Shown here in pieces: positions 7,310 through 13,973 of a DNA stretch of 31,876 nt; positions within the stretch are counted from its first letter, which is position 1, and each line of letters opens with the position of its first letter. The position numbers and the translations under genes are program-made. The stretch covers positions 1 to 31,876 of the forward strand of contig JAEWMZ010000407.1 in assembly GCA_023392995.1 (NCBI GenBank), written 5' to 3'. This DNA is from Bacillota bacterium. GTDB taxonomy: Bacteria; Bacillota; Clostridia; Lachnospirales; Lachnospiraceae. Below the pieces are notes generated by a model. That model had not been told where the DNA came from, made no database searches, and saw only the letters and a list, made by a program, of their open reading frames with translations.

Positions 7310-8374
7310 TTATTTCATAGTCTCTTTTATTAACTGAATAATCGTTGCAATTGAATTATTCAGTTCACTCTTACCCATGGCACTGATATAAGTCGATTTC
7401 TGCTCCAGAACAGCTTCGATGGCTTCCGATAAGGAGGCTGTACTTAGATTTTCTTCTTTTAACACGTAAGAGTATCCCTGACGCTCAAAGGATTCCGCAT
7501 TCAGGATTTGGTCACCACGGCTAGCCGCTGCTGAGAGAGGGATCAAGATATTTGGTTTGCGAAGCGCCAGGATCTCGCAGATGGCATTCGCGCCGGCTCT
7601 GGAAATTACTAAGTCCGTCGCAGCAAATAAATCACTTAGCTCATCCTTAATGTATTCATATTGAACATAGCCCTCTAAGTGCTGCAGCTTCTCCTCCAGA
7701 TTCCCTTTTCCGCATAAATGAATCACTTGATAGCTGCGAAGCAAGGTTGGCAGCAGGCTGCGCACAGCTTCATTAATAACCTTGGAACCGGTACTGCCGC
7801 CAATGATCAAGATAACCGGCTTGTTGGCAGTAAAATTACAAAAATTAAGCCCTTTGATCCTGTTACCAGCGAACAGCTCCTTGCGAATTGGTGTTCCGGT
7901 TAGGACAGCTTTTTGTTCGGGCAGATATTTTACAGTTTCGGGGAAATTAGCACATACCTTGGTTGCGTGAGGAAGAGCTAATTTATTCGCGAGACCGGGA
8001 GTCATATCAGATTCATGGATAATGACTGGGATTTTGTGCTTTTTCGCAGCGAATACGACCGGGACGGTTACGAAGCCGCCTTTGGAAAAGATGATATCCG
8101 GCTTAAGAGCCTTTAACTGCTTGCTAGCTTCAAAATAACCCTTAATTACCTTGAAGGGATCGGTAAAATTCTTTGGATCAAAGTACCTTCTTAATTTCCC
8201 GGAGGATATTCCATGATAGGGTATCTGATAAGCTTCAATTAGTTTACGCTCGATTCCATCATAGGAACCGATATATTGTATGTCAAAGCCCTGCCTTTGC
8301 AATTCCGGAAGCAGAGCGATGCAGGGTGTTACGTGACCTGCGGTTCCTCCCCCGGTTAAAACGATACGTTTCAT
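7310..8374 (-). CDS. murG: UDP-N-acetylglucosamine--N-acetylmuramyl-(pentapeptide) pyrophosphoryl-undecaprenol N-acetylglucosamine transferase
   Basis: A 354-residue GT28 glycosyltransferase that transfers GlcNAc to lipid I to make lipid II on the cytoplasmic face of the membrane. Visible landmarks are the N-terminal GGGTAGHVTP, HESDMTPGLANKLAL, the GGSTGSKVINE donor-domain loop, and VISRAGANAICEIL followed by ASRGDQILNA, where the donor sugar-nucleotide binds. The ATG at 8374 was chosen over upstream in-frame codons because it gives the canonical MKRIVLTGGG start and has GGAGG 8 nt before it. It overlaps the TSCPD gene by 4 bases (ATGA), so the two are translationally coupled. No other division or cell-wall genes are adjacent, so this murG lies outside a dcw cluster. 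Confidence 0.95.
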   Translation of the reverse strand: MKRIVLTGGGTAGHVTPCIALLPELQRQGFDIQYIGSYDGIERKLIEAYQIPYHGISSGKLRRYFDPKNFTDPFKVIKGYFEASKQLKALKPDIIFSKGGFVTVPVVFAAKKHKIPVIIHESDMTPGLANKLALPHATKVCANFPETVKYLPEQKAVLTGTPIRKELFAGNRIKGLNFCNFTANKPVILIIGGSTGSKVINEAVRSLLPTLLRSYQVIHLCGKGNLEEKLQHLEGYVQYEYIKDELSDLFAATDLVISRAGANAICEILALRKPNILIPLSAAASRGDQILNAESFERQGYSYVLKEENLSTASLSEAIEAVLEQKSTYISAMGKSELNNSIATIIQLIKETMK

Positions 8375-8622
8375 TCCTGCGACCTCCAATTCTTTAACGC
8401 TCTTGCTAATTGATCCGGACATGAGGTAGACTTAAAGCCGCAAGTAACACCTTCCAGCTTTTGAATTACTTCATCTACCTTCATACCAACAACTAGTCTT
8501 GAGATTCCGCCTGCATTACCATCACAGCCTCCGTTAAAATGTAATGCGGTTACTGTATTTGTAGTTTCATCAATTTCAAATTCCAGTGAGCTGCTGCATA
8601 CGCCTTTTGTTTTATATGTCAT
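8371..8622 (-). CDS. TSCPD-domain protein (TIGR03905-like)
   Basis: An 83-residue protein with conserved clostridial TSCPD features: KGVCSS near the N-terminus, a glycine-rich FNGGCDGNAGG segment, and the terminal CGFKSTSCPDQLARAL. The motif also occurs at the C-terminus of some ribonucleotide reductases. Here it stands alone, and its biochemical role is not established. Four cysteines (two in the C-terminal CGF...SCPDQ stretch) suggest metal binding or redox, as inference. AGGTG precedes the ATG by 5 nt. Its stop overlaps the murG start, making it the first gene of a two-gene operon. Confidence 0.85.
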   Translation of the reverse strand: MTYKTKGVCSSSLEFEIDETTNTVTALHFNGGCDGNAGGISRLVVGMKVDEVIQKLEGVTCGFKSTSCPDQLARALKNWRSQE

Positions 8623-9134
8623 ATTAACACCTGTACCTTTCTAGTTTTGAGTACCTATTCAAAAGTTGAATAGGTCTTAATAGATAGGTTGAAAATGATC
8701 TTTTTTCAACCTAACTGACATTCGACCTTTAGGTCGCTCAATGCAGGATTTGAAATGTTCTACATTTCACACTAACGGACATTCAGCCTTTAGGCTGCTC
8801 AATTCCGGATGTGAAATGCTTTGCATTTCACACTAAATCCTTCTTTCCTTATGTATTTATTCCTTATCAATCGTTCCACATAGGATGCTGCAAACGAGTT
8901 TCCGCAAATGGGAGAAATGATACGAATTGCTGTAGTTTTTATCAAAGATACTTTTGGTATAACCGAGTTTATTGTATCTCACCCTACTTATTTTTGCAAA
9001 TACATATTTTCAGAAAAAATTAAAAAAAACGTGGGAGAACCTTATGAAATGGCACAATCTATTTGTATTTTCCAAGAAGGTACGGTAAAATAGGGTCTAG
9101 ATTATCTAAAAAAGGAAAGGCACAGGTGCTAAAT
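8623..9134. other. Divergent intergenic region with a hairpin-repeat array
   Basis: These 512 bases separate the minus-strand TSCPD-murG operon from the plus-strand nucleosidase gene. The first third holds the three-unit hairpin array (8651-8834). The rest contains only short frames without convincing ribosome sites or family resemblance. Promoters for both directions must lie here, but I could not place them confidently. Confidence 0.55.
8651..8834. repeat. Three tandem units of paired hairpins with compensatory changes
   Basis: Each unit has two stem-loops. Unit 1 has 8653-8675 (10 bp, loop AAG) and 8685-8713 (11 bp, 7-nt loop). Unit 2 (8713-8773) has CGACCTTTAGGTCG at 8723-8736 and an 8-bp stem at 8751-8769. 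Unit 3 (8774-8834) has CAGCCTTTAGGCTG at 8784-8797 and a 9-bp stem at 8811-8831. Units 2 and 3 align without gaps over 61 bases, and stem differences are mostly paired. Unit 1 is more diverged but keeps the layout. The array begins about 30 bases upstream of the TSCPD start. Confidence 0.85.
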
Positions 9135-9833
9135 ATGAATAAGATCGGTATCATCGGAGCAATGGATGAAGAGGTTCAGATCATAAAGGGACAAATGCAG
9201 GAGGTGAAGATTCACACAGTTGCCTCTATGGATTTTTATGAGGGTAAATTACAGGGAAAAGAAGTAGTGATTGTTCGCAGCGGGATCGGTAAGGTAAATG
9301 CAGCCATCTGCACTCAGATATTGGCTGATCTATATCATGTGGAAGCAGTAATTAATACCGGTGTTGCAGGCTCTTTAAGAAATGAAATAGATATAGCGGA
9401 CATCGTTCTTTCAACAGATACAGTACAGCATGATATGGATGCAACAGGCTTTGGCTATGAAGTTGGAGTGATTCCAAGAATGGAATGCTCTGTATTTCAA
9501 GCAGACCAAAAGCTGATTGAGCTTGCAAAGGAAGTATGTGAAACAGTGATTCCCCAGGTCGGAGTTCATACAGGAAGAATCGTAAGCGGAGATCAGTTTA
9601 TCTCCGATAGTGGAAAGAAGGAGTGGCTGGTAGAGACCTTTCAGGGCTTCTGTACAGAAATGGAAGGAGCGGCAATTGCTCAGGCAGCACACCTAAACCA
9701 CTTACCCTTCCTGATCATACGTGCAATTTCTGATAAGGCAGACCATAGCGCGGAAATGGCTTACGCCGAGTTTGAGCACATTGCAATTAAGAATACAGTA
9801 AAATTAATGAATGGATTACTGGAAAGGCTATAA
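9135..9833 (+). CDS. mtnN: 5'-methylthioadenosine / S-adenosylhomocysteine nucleosidase
   Basis: A 232-residue enzyme that cleaves adenine from MTA and SAH, feeding methionine salvage and the activated-methyl cycle. Catalytic residues line up with the family: Glu12 in GAMDEEV, Glu177 in TEMEGAAIA and Asp200 in AISDKAD, plus NTGVAGSL and the SGDQF loop. The length is typical. The ATG at 9135 was chosen over upstream in-frame codons because it gives MNKIGIIGAMDEE and has AGGTG 6 nt before it. The gene appears monocistronic and ends in a convergent gap facing the spoIID-like gene. Confidence 0.95.
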   Translation: MNKIGIIGAMDEEVQIIKGQMQEVKIHTVASMDFYEGKLQGKEVVIVRSGIGKVNAAICTQILADLYHVEAVINTGVAGSLRNEIDIADIVLSTDTVQHDMDATGFGYEVGVIPRMECSVFQADQKLIELAKEVCETVIPQVGVHTGRIVSGDQFISDSGKKEWLVETFQGFCTEMEGAAIAQAAHLNHLPFLIIRAISDKADHSAEMAYAEFEHIAIKNTVKLMNGLLERL

Positions 9834-9988
9834 TTGATTATAGCAAGTTAATTCAGGAATGAGCAATTACAACTATTAGCGAGACACTGCTATGAATGCC
9901 TAGTAAATGAAATATCTAAGCGATGTGATTTTGTAATTAGCGAGATATCATAATTAGGAAGATATTAAAATCATGACGATATAAAAAG

Positions 9989-10954
9989 TTATGATGATAT
10001 GCGGGCGAAGCTGACGCCGGAATAATAGTAGGACAGGATATCCTCATAGGAGGAACCGTCCTCTGCCAGGGCATTTGCCCCATATTGGCTTAAACCTACA
10101 CCATGACCGTCGCCGTTGCAAACAATACGTACATGATCTCCATACTTTTCAATATAAAAATGATTCGAGGACAATCCAAGAACCTTGGCAAATTCTTCCC
10201 CCGAAACGGTGAGGCTGCCAAGGTTTATTTTTAATACATAACCGGCACTATCCCTGGTGGTAATACTTACTTCATCAAAAAAATTATCCGTAGTTAAAGC
10301 TAGATCCGTATAATGTTTTCCCAAAAGCTCGATGAGATCCGTTGTGGCATATTCTTTAATGGACAGATAGTTTGTAGAGGTAACATCCTGTTTGCTGGCG
10401 ACGCTTGTTAAATAGGGAATATCTACTCCCCAGGCTTCGGATGCATTTCTTGTAAACCCAGAACCGGTATCAAAAAACACCGGAAGTATGAGTGCATTGT
10501 CATAGACCAGCACTTCATCGTCCGTGGCATAGACCGCGTTCTCCAGCTTGGAGAAGTAGTAGGTATAGTTATCGGAATCCCATAGATCCTTGAGGGCATC
10601 CAAGCCAATATAGGAAAGACCAAGCTCTGAGGTGGAAAAGCTGGATTTTCCTGCATTCTCTTTCGACAGTACAGATATATTATACAAAGCATAGGTTCTT
10701 GCAATGACAGCCTGGGCTTTTAAAGCCTCCATCTGATAGCCGGCCGGCATATTTGCTGCGATTACACCCAGCAGATATTCATCGAAAGAAAGATCGGTCT
10801 TTGTTCCGTTTGCATCATAATATATATGAAAATCCTCTGCTTTAAAGGAACCGGTGGTGGTAGATGCTTGTTTGGAAAATGCCAGCGTAAGTAAAAAAGG
10901 AAGCAGAAGAACAACAATACTTACAAGAATCGTTTTTATAAGAAGCTTTTTCAT
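9989..10954 (-). CDS. SpoIID/LytB-family protein with substituted catalytic residue
   Basis: A 321-residue membrane-anchored protein with an N-terminal transmembrane segment at about residues 8-27. SpoIID is a lytic transglycosylase needed for engulfment during sporulation. The family core is clear: YLLGVIAANMPAGY, MEALKAQAVIARTYALYN, and the C-terminal GHGVGLSQYGANALAEDG. The family motif normally reads AxEMP, whose Glu is catalytic; here it reads AANMP with an AAT codon for Asn, so activity may be lost or altered. The Cys/His zinc site of some clostridial homologues is also not seen. The ATG at 10954 has GGAGG 5 nt upstream, and an in-frame TTG 12 bases earlier overlaps that site. A sigma-E-like promoter lies upstream. 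No other sporulation gene is adjacent, so a paralogue of the main spoIID is possible. Confidence 0.88.
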   Translation of the reverse strand: MKKLLIKTILVSIVVLLLPFLLTLAFSKQASTTTGSFKAEDFHIYYDANGTKTDLSFDEYLLGVIAANMPAGYQMEALKAQAVIARTYALYNISVLSKENAGKSSFSTSELGLSYIGLDALKDLWDSDNYTYYFSKLENAVYATDDEVLVYDNALILPVFFDTGSGFTRNASEAWGVDIPYLTSVASKQDVTSTNYLSIKEYATTDLIELLGKHYTDLALTTDNFFDEVSITTRDSAGYVLKINLGSLTVSGEEFAKVLGLSSNHFYIEKYGDHVRIVCNGDGHGVGLSQYGANALAEDGSSYEDILSYYYSGVSFARISS

Positions 10955-10985
10955 AATCCCCTCCAAAGATATGTATAGTTAGTAC

Positions 10986-11014
10986 ATTTTATTATTCTAA
11001 TGGAAAGAATATGA
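10986..11014 (-). promoter_or_regulatory. Sigma-E-like sporulation promoter for the SpoIID-like gene
   Basis: On the minus strand TCATATT (11014-11008) matches the sigma-E -35 KMATATT. After a 14-nt spacer, AATAAAAT (10993-10986) resembles the -10 CATACAMT with two mismatches. Start of transcription would fall about 25 nt before the ATG. The match was made by eye. Confidence 0.5.
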
Positions 11015-11071
11015 TTATCAGTAACACAAAAAAGTAACAAGAAAAATAAGAGGAGGCGGTATTATCTATAT

Positions 11072-11117
11072 AAAAAAGCCGACAGTTTTCATTTGGATTA
11101 AAGGAAAACGTCGGCTT
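11072..11117 (-). terminator. Rho-independent terminator of the receiver-CheC-GGDEF operon
   Basis: AAGCCGAC (11077-11084) pairs with GTCGGCTT (11110-11117), and GTTTTC pairs with GAAAAC inside after a one-base bulge. Read on the minus strand, the stem is followed by a run of six T. It lies 66 bases past the end of the diguanylate cyclase gene. Confidence 0.8.
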
Positions 11118-11183
11118 AAGACTTTGTTAGTAATATGTTAAATAGATATGAAAAAATAGTTATGAGGGGAAATTGCTATAGTC

Positions 11184-12146
11184 CTACTGACAGATGGAAC
11201 ATAATCCGAAGGAGTTACAATAACAGTTATCCGCGCCCTCCTTCGCCTTTGCCACATACATGGCATGATCGGCTACGGTAATTAATTTATCAATGGCAGT
11301 ACCATCATGGGGGTAAAAACTAACGCCTATACTGAAGGAAATGTTAATTTTCTGACCATCATGGATAATGCTCTTGTTCTTGCTGTTAAATATTCTTGCG
11401 ATTAGCTCCTCGTGTCCGTGGTTCGTTAGATTAGGCATTAGAATCAGGAATTCGTCACCGCCATAACGGGCAACAATCTCATCCTCGCCGGTAACCTCCG
11501 ACAGCAGCTCTGCTACCTTTTGAATTACCTTATCGCCTACCTTATGTCCAAAGTTATCATTGATGTTCTTGAATTTATCAATATCTAAAAACATAAGACA
11601 TAAAACGATATCATTTCTTTGAGCAATGTCCAAGCATTTATCGGCCAGATCATAAAAGAGGGTTCGATTCGCAAGTCCGGTCAGTTGGTCGTAATAGGCA
11701 AGATCACGTATGGTCTTTTCCTTTTCAATTAGTTCTTTATTGACCTGCCGTAACTCACTCACATATTCCTTTAGGCGGTTAATCTGAATAAATTGATTTG
11801 TAACATCAATAAATTCTAATAATAAATAGTGGCTGTCGTCATTCATAAACCCGCTGGCCTTTAGGTTCAGGTTATAATTCTTGTTGATATGAACCAGCTC
11901 CTTATGCATGGCGGCGGAGAAGAACATTTTATGACCCTTTTCAATCACGTCCTGGATGGTTCGATGAAAATAAGGAATATTTAAGCTGGGCAGAACTTGA
12001 AAGATCTCCTGTCCTACAACCTCTTCTTCCAAAATTCCGGTCAAAATCCCCATGTAATAGTTCCAGAAGCAGATTTCCAGCTTCTCATTCAGAACGATGA
12101 GACCCTCGCTTATTTCATTTAATAAATTATAAGGAATTTTATTCAT
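11184..12146 (-). CDS. PAS-GGDEF diguanylate cyclase
   Basis: A 320-residue cytoplasmic enzyme predicted to make cyclic di-GMP from GTP. Residues about 1-120 form a PAS-like sensor (ISEGLIVLNEKLEICFWN, then EEVVGQEIFQVLP). A coiled-coil linker spans about 122-148, and the GGDEF domain about 150-310 with DQLTGLANR, DIDKFKNINDNFGHKVGDKV and intact ARYGGDEFLILM. The RxxD inhibitory site expected before GGDEF reads GEDE, so product inhibition through that site is unlikely. There are no membrane segments. The start overlaps the CheC-like gene by 8 bases, making it the last gene of the operon. The C-terminus is Cys-rich (CYCNSFGLCSICQ), which is unusual and could bind a metal. Confidence 0.93.
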   Translation of the reverse strand: MNKIPYNLLNEISEGLIVLNEKLEICFWNYYMGILTGILEEEVVGQEIFQVLPSLNIPYFHRTIQDVIEKGHKMFFSAAMHKELVHINKNYNLNLKASGFMNDDSHYLLLEFIDVTNQFIQINRLKEYVSELRQVNKELIEKEKTIRDLAYYDQLTGLANRTLFYDLADKCLDIAQRNDIVLCLMFLDIDKFKNINDNFGHKVGDKVIQKVAELLSEVTGEDEIVARYGGDEFLILMPNLTNHGHEELIARIFNSKNKSIIHDGQKINISFSIGVSFYPHDGTAIDKLITVADHAMYVAKAKEGADNCYCNSFGLCSICQ

Positions 12147-12765
12147 AAAGCTTCTTCTCGATCCTGTCTAAATTTTTCATTAATTCATTCAAAGAGTTCA
12201 AGGTTAGATTTACAAGAATAACACCTTCAATTTCTGTTTCATCGATTACAAAGGTTATAAACAGTATTAGGATATGAGGATATTCTTTGCTTTCCAGATT
12301 CTTGCGCAGGTTGAGCTGAGTAAATACCTTAACTTCCGGCAGGGAATAGTCCAGGCGGATATCCAGGAAATTACCGACCTCTCCAACGATAGAATTGAGT
12401 ATAATGTTACCGATTTCCTTAATGATATCATAATCAATGTCGGTGAAATAAGTATCCTCCTGCTCACCATTCTCATTCATGCATAGGTTAATGAAGGTTC
12501 TCATTTTATGCGCCGGGAAGATAAGATTAGCTTTTCCTTTTAAGATATCGTGAAAAGATATAGAAGAAACCATCAATGCACCATCGGTTACTTTAGGAAG
12601 ATAGTTATCCAGTGGTATCTCCTGATTTATATCAAGAACATCAACCTGTGGAACGGTTAGTAAAATGGTGCGGTCAATTATTTCGGATAACAGACCGGCA
12701 GCCTTTCCTACACTTATATTAAATATTTCCTTTAATATGTCATTACGTAATGCTTCTTCACTCAT
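12139..12765 (-). CDS. CheC/CheX-type response-regulator phosphatase with two active sites
   Basis: A 208-residue protein. CheC-family phosphatases carry a D/S-x3-E-x2-N-x22-P signature. It occurs twice at exact spacing: Asp9, Glu13, Asn16, Pro39 and Asp113, Glu117, Asn120, Pro143. Both sites therefore look competent, as in CheC. No CheD, CheA or flagellar gene is nearby, so the likely substrate is the receiver encoded immediately upstream, whose stop overlaps this start by 4 bases. I infer that it sets the lifetime of phosphorylated receiver and thereby affects the downstream cyclase pathway. The name CheC is avoided as a gene symbol because a chemotaxis role is not shown. Confidence 0.88.
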   Translation of the reverse strand: MSEEALRNDILKEIFNISVGKAAGLLSEIIDRTILLTVPQVDVLDINQEIPLDNYLPKVTDGALMVSSISFHDILKGKANLIFPAHKMRTFINLCMNENGEQEDTYFTDIDYDIIKEIGNIILNSIVGEVGNFLDIRLDYSLPEVKVFTQLNLRKNLESKEYPHILILFITFVIDETEIEGVILVNLTLNSLNELMKNLDRIEKKLYE

Positions 12766-13130
12766 AAAGCTTCTCCGTTTATCAAAGCACTTATCATCTT
12801 AGCCTTCTCTTCATTCAGAGGCTTGTTTATAAAGGCAAGAATATCGGATTTCTCCATTTCTTCTTTTACATTCTTTTGAACATCAGCAGTAATAACAATA
12901 ATTTTGGCAGAGTTATTATGCTCTTTTACCAAACGAATTAATTCCTTACCATCAAGCTTCGGCATTAATAAATCTACAAATAAATAATCAGGCTGAATCG
13001 CCATATATTTCTCGAGGCCTTCTTCACCGTCACCGGCAACAACAAATTCTGCGTCCTTAAGCAAACCCTTCATTAAGTTACAGGTTATCTTCTGGGAAAA
13101 CACGGAATCATCAACGACTAATATTTTCAT
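12762..13130 (-). CDS. Stand-alone CheY-like receiver protein
   Basis: A 122-residue single-domain response regulator. The acidic pocket is Asp7/Asp8, the phospho-acceptor is Asp53 (LFVDLLMPKLDG), the switch Thr is Thr81 (VITAD) and the conserved Lys is Lys103 (NKPL). It has no output domain, so it must act through protein contacts. The ATG at 13130 was chosen over a start 36 bases upstream because it gives MKILVVDDS and has GGAGG 9 nt before it. It is the first gene of the operon with the phosphatase and diguanylate cyclase. No histidine kinase is encoded next to it; the orphan kinase at 5544-6296 is one speculative partner. Confidence 0.92.
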   Translation of the reverse strand: MKILVVDDSVFSQKITCNLMKGLLKDAEFVVAGDGEEGLEKYMAIQPDYLFVDLLMPKLDGKELIRLVKEHNNSAKIIVITADVQKNVKEEMEKSDILAFINKPLNEEKAKMISALINGEAL

Positions 13131-13150
13131 TCTGGAAAACCTCCAAGCAA

Positions 13151-13203
13151 GATAATAAACCCGCAATCAGTAACTTGCGGGGCGCGAATTGCTGGTTATT
13201 ATC
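13151..13203 (-). promoter_or_regulatory. Nested stem-loop in the leader of the receiver operon
   Basis: GATAATAA (13151-13158) pairs with TTATTATC (13196-13203). Inside it CCCGCAA (13160-13166) pairs with TTGCGGG (13175-13181). The structure ends 20 bases upstream of the receiver ATG, next to the ribosome site. It could be an attenuator or translational control element. It does not match the conserved core of known cyclic di-GMP riboswitches. Confidence 0.45.
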
Positions 13204-13420
13204 TATATTTAAGTATTTATTTTATCTGGGGAACAGGAAAATTGTACTATGAAATATTAGGATTGTCAATTATGGTAAATTTTAATTCACGAGCGGATTT
13301 AAGTAAGCAGCTATATGCATCGAAGAAGAGATTCCGTTAATGCAAAAAAGAGAATGAACAGGCAATTTTGAACTGTACAAAATAATGACTTAAGTAAAAA
13401 TGAAAAGACACAATGATAGG

Positions 13421-13475
13421 TGCACCACAAATGTTAGATAGTAAATTAACTAACATTTGGAGGTGCACTTTTTAG
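13421..13475. terminator. Long hairpin with T tract after the HxlR gene
   Basis: The arms are GTGCACC plus CAAATGTTAG on the left (about 13421-13438) and CTAACATTTG plus GGTGCAC on the right (about 13452-13470), with a 1-2 base bulge. On the plus strand the stem is followed by TTTTT, yet the adjacent gene to be terminated (HxlR) lies on the minus strand. It may act in both directions. Confidence 0.5.
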
Positions 13476-13489
13476 GGTTAGCCCTTTAT

Positions 13490-13798
13490 TCACATCCACT
13501 CATTGGCCCAATTTTGAATTTCATTGAGGGCACAATCCAGTGCTTTCCCTTTTTTCGTAAGCTGATACTCAATTCGTACCGGTATATCAGGATATACCAT
13601 TCGCTGAACAATACCAAGGGCTTCCAGTTCCTTAAAACGCTCTCCCAGCATACGATCACTCATGTTGGGGATCTGGGAGGCTACATCTGAAAATCTCTTA
13701 GGACCCTCCATTAAAACCTTTATAATCAGGCCAGTCCAACGTTTTCCCAAGATCTCAAAGGCTTTTTCATATTTTGGACATAGGGATAAATCATGCAT
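13490..13798 (-). CDS. HxlR-family (DUF24) winged-helix transcriptional regulator
   Basis: A 102-residue regulator. The family pattern is clear: CPKYEKAFEILGKRWTGLII, then FSDVASQIPNMSDRMLGERFKELEALGIVQR and a wing PVRIEYQLTKKG. The N-terminal Cys7 occupies the position of the redox-sensing cysteine of HxlR proteins such as YodB and HypR. ATG 13798 was chosen over the GTG 9 bases upstream because AGAGGTG then sits at proper distance. It is divergent from a nitroreductase gene, and a palindromic operator candidate lies between them. By analogy with YodB-YodC I infer repression relieved by electrophiles or disulfide stress. Confidence 0.92.
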   Translation of the reverse strand: MHDLSLCPKYEKAFEILGKRWTGLIIKVLMEGPKRFSDVASQIPNMSDRMLGERFKELEALGIVQRMVYPDIPVRIEYQLTKKGKALDCALNEIQNWANEWM

Positions 13799-13833
13799 AA
13801 CAATCACCTCTGAATTTATATTATATCACTTAC

Positions 13834-13880
13834 TTGACAAAAGCAACAATAATATAGTAATATACTTACATAAAGTAAGT
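13834..13880 (+). promoter_or_regulatory. Nitroreductase promoter with HxlR operator candidate
   Basis: TTGACA (13834-13839), an 18-nt spacer and TAATAT (13858-13863) form a strong promoter toward the nitroreductase. Immediately downstream, ACTTAC (13864-13869) and GTAAGT (13875-13880) form a perfect 6-5-6 inverted repeat at the expected transcription start, a typical repressor position. A further half-site, ACTTAC, overlaps 13828-13833. Confidence 0.65.
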
Positions 13881-13973
13881 GGATGATAAAAATTAAAGTA
13901 TTTTCAGGTGCAAAAGATTTTGTTTAGCAGTCAAAGATACGTAAGAGAAATAGAACAGTGAGGAGAGATACCA

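Larger units (their letters stand above)
13131..13489. other. Intergenic region between the receiver operon and the HxlR gene
   Basis: These 359 bases hold a leader structure close to the receiver gene (13151-13203) and a hairpin near the HxlR gene end (13421-13470), listed separately. The middle, about 13204-13420, is AT-rich and probably contains the operon promoter, but I could not place -35/-10 boxes with confidence. No gene is seen. Confidence 0.5.

Noticed and set aside
8908..9093. 61-residue plus-strand ORF upstream of the nucleosidase gene
   Set aside because: The ribosome site is weak, no family is recognised, the composition is not protein-like toward the end, and it overlaps the probable promoter region of mtnN.
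9834..9988. Possible tandem repeat around TTAGCGAGA in the gap after mtnN
   Set aside because: Only two short copies (near 9878 and 9938) are found, with no regular spacing. This is too weak to call an array.
13131..13240. Cyclic di-GMP riboswitch in front of the receiver-cyclase operon
   Set aside because: A nested stem-loop exists, but the conserved core bases and tetraloop-receptor pattern of known classes are not seen.
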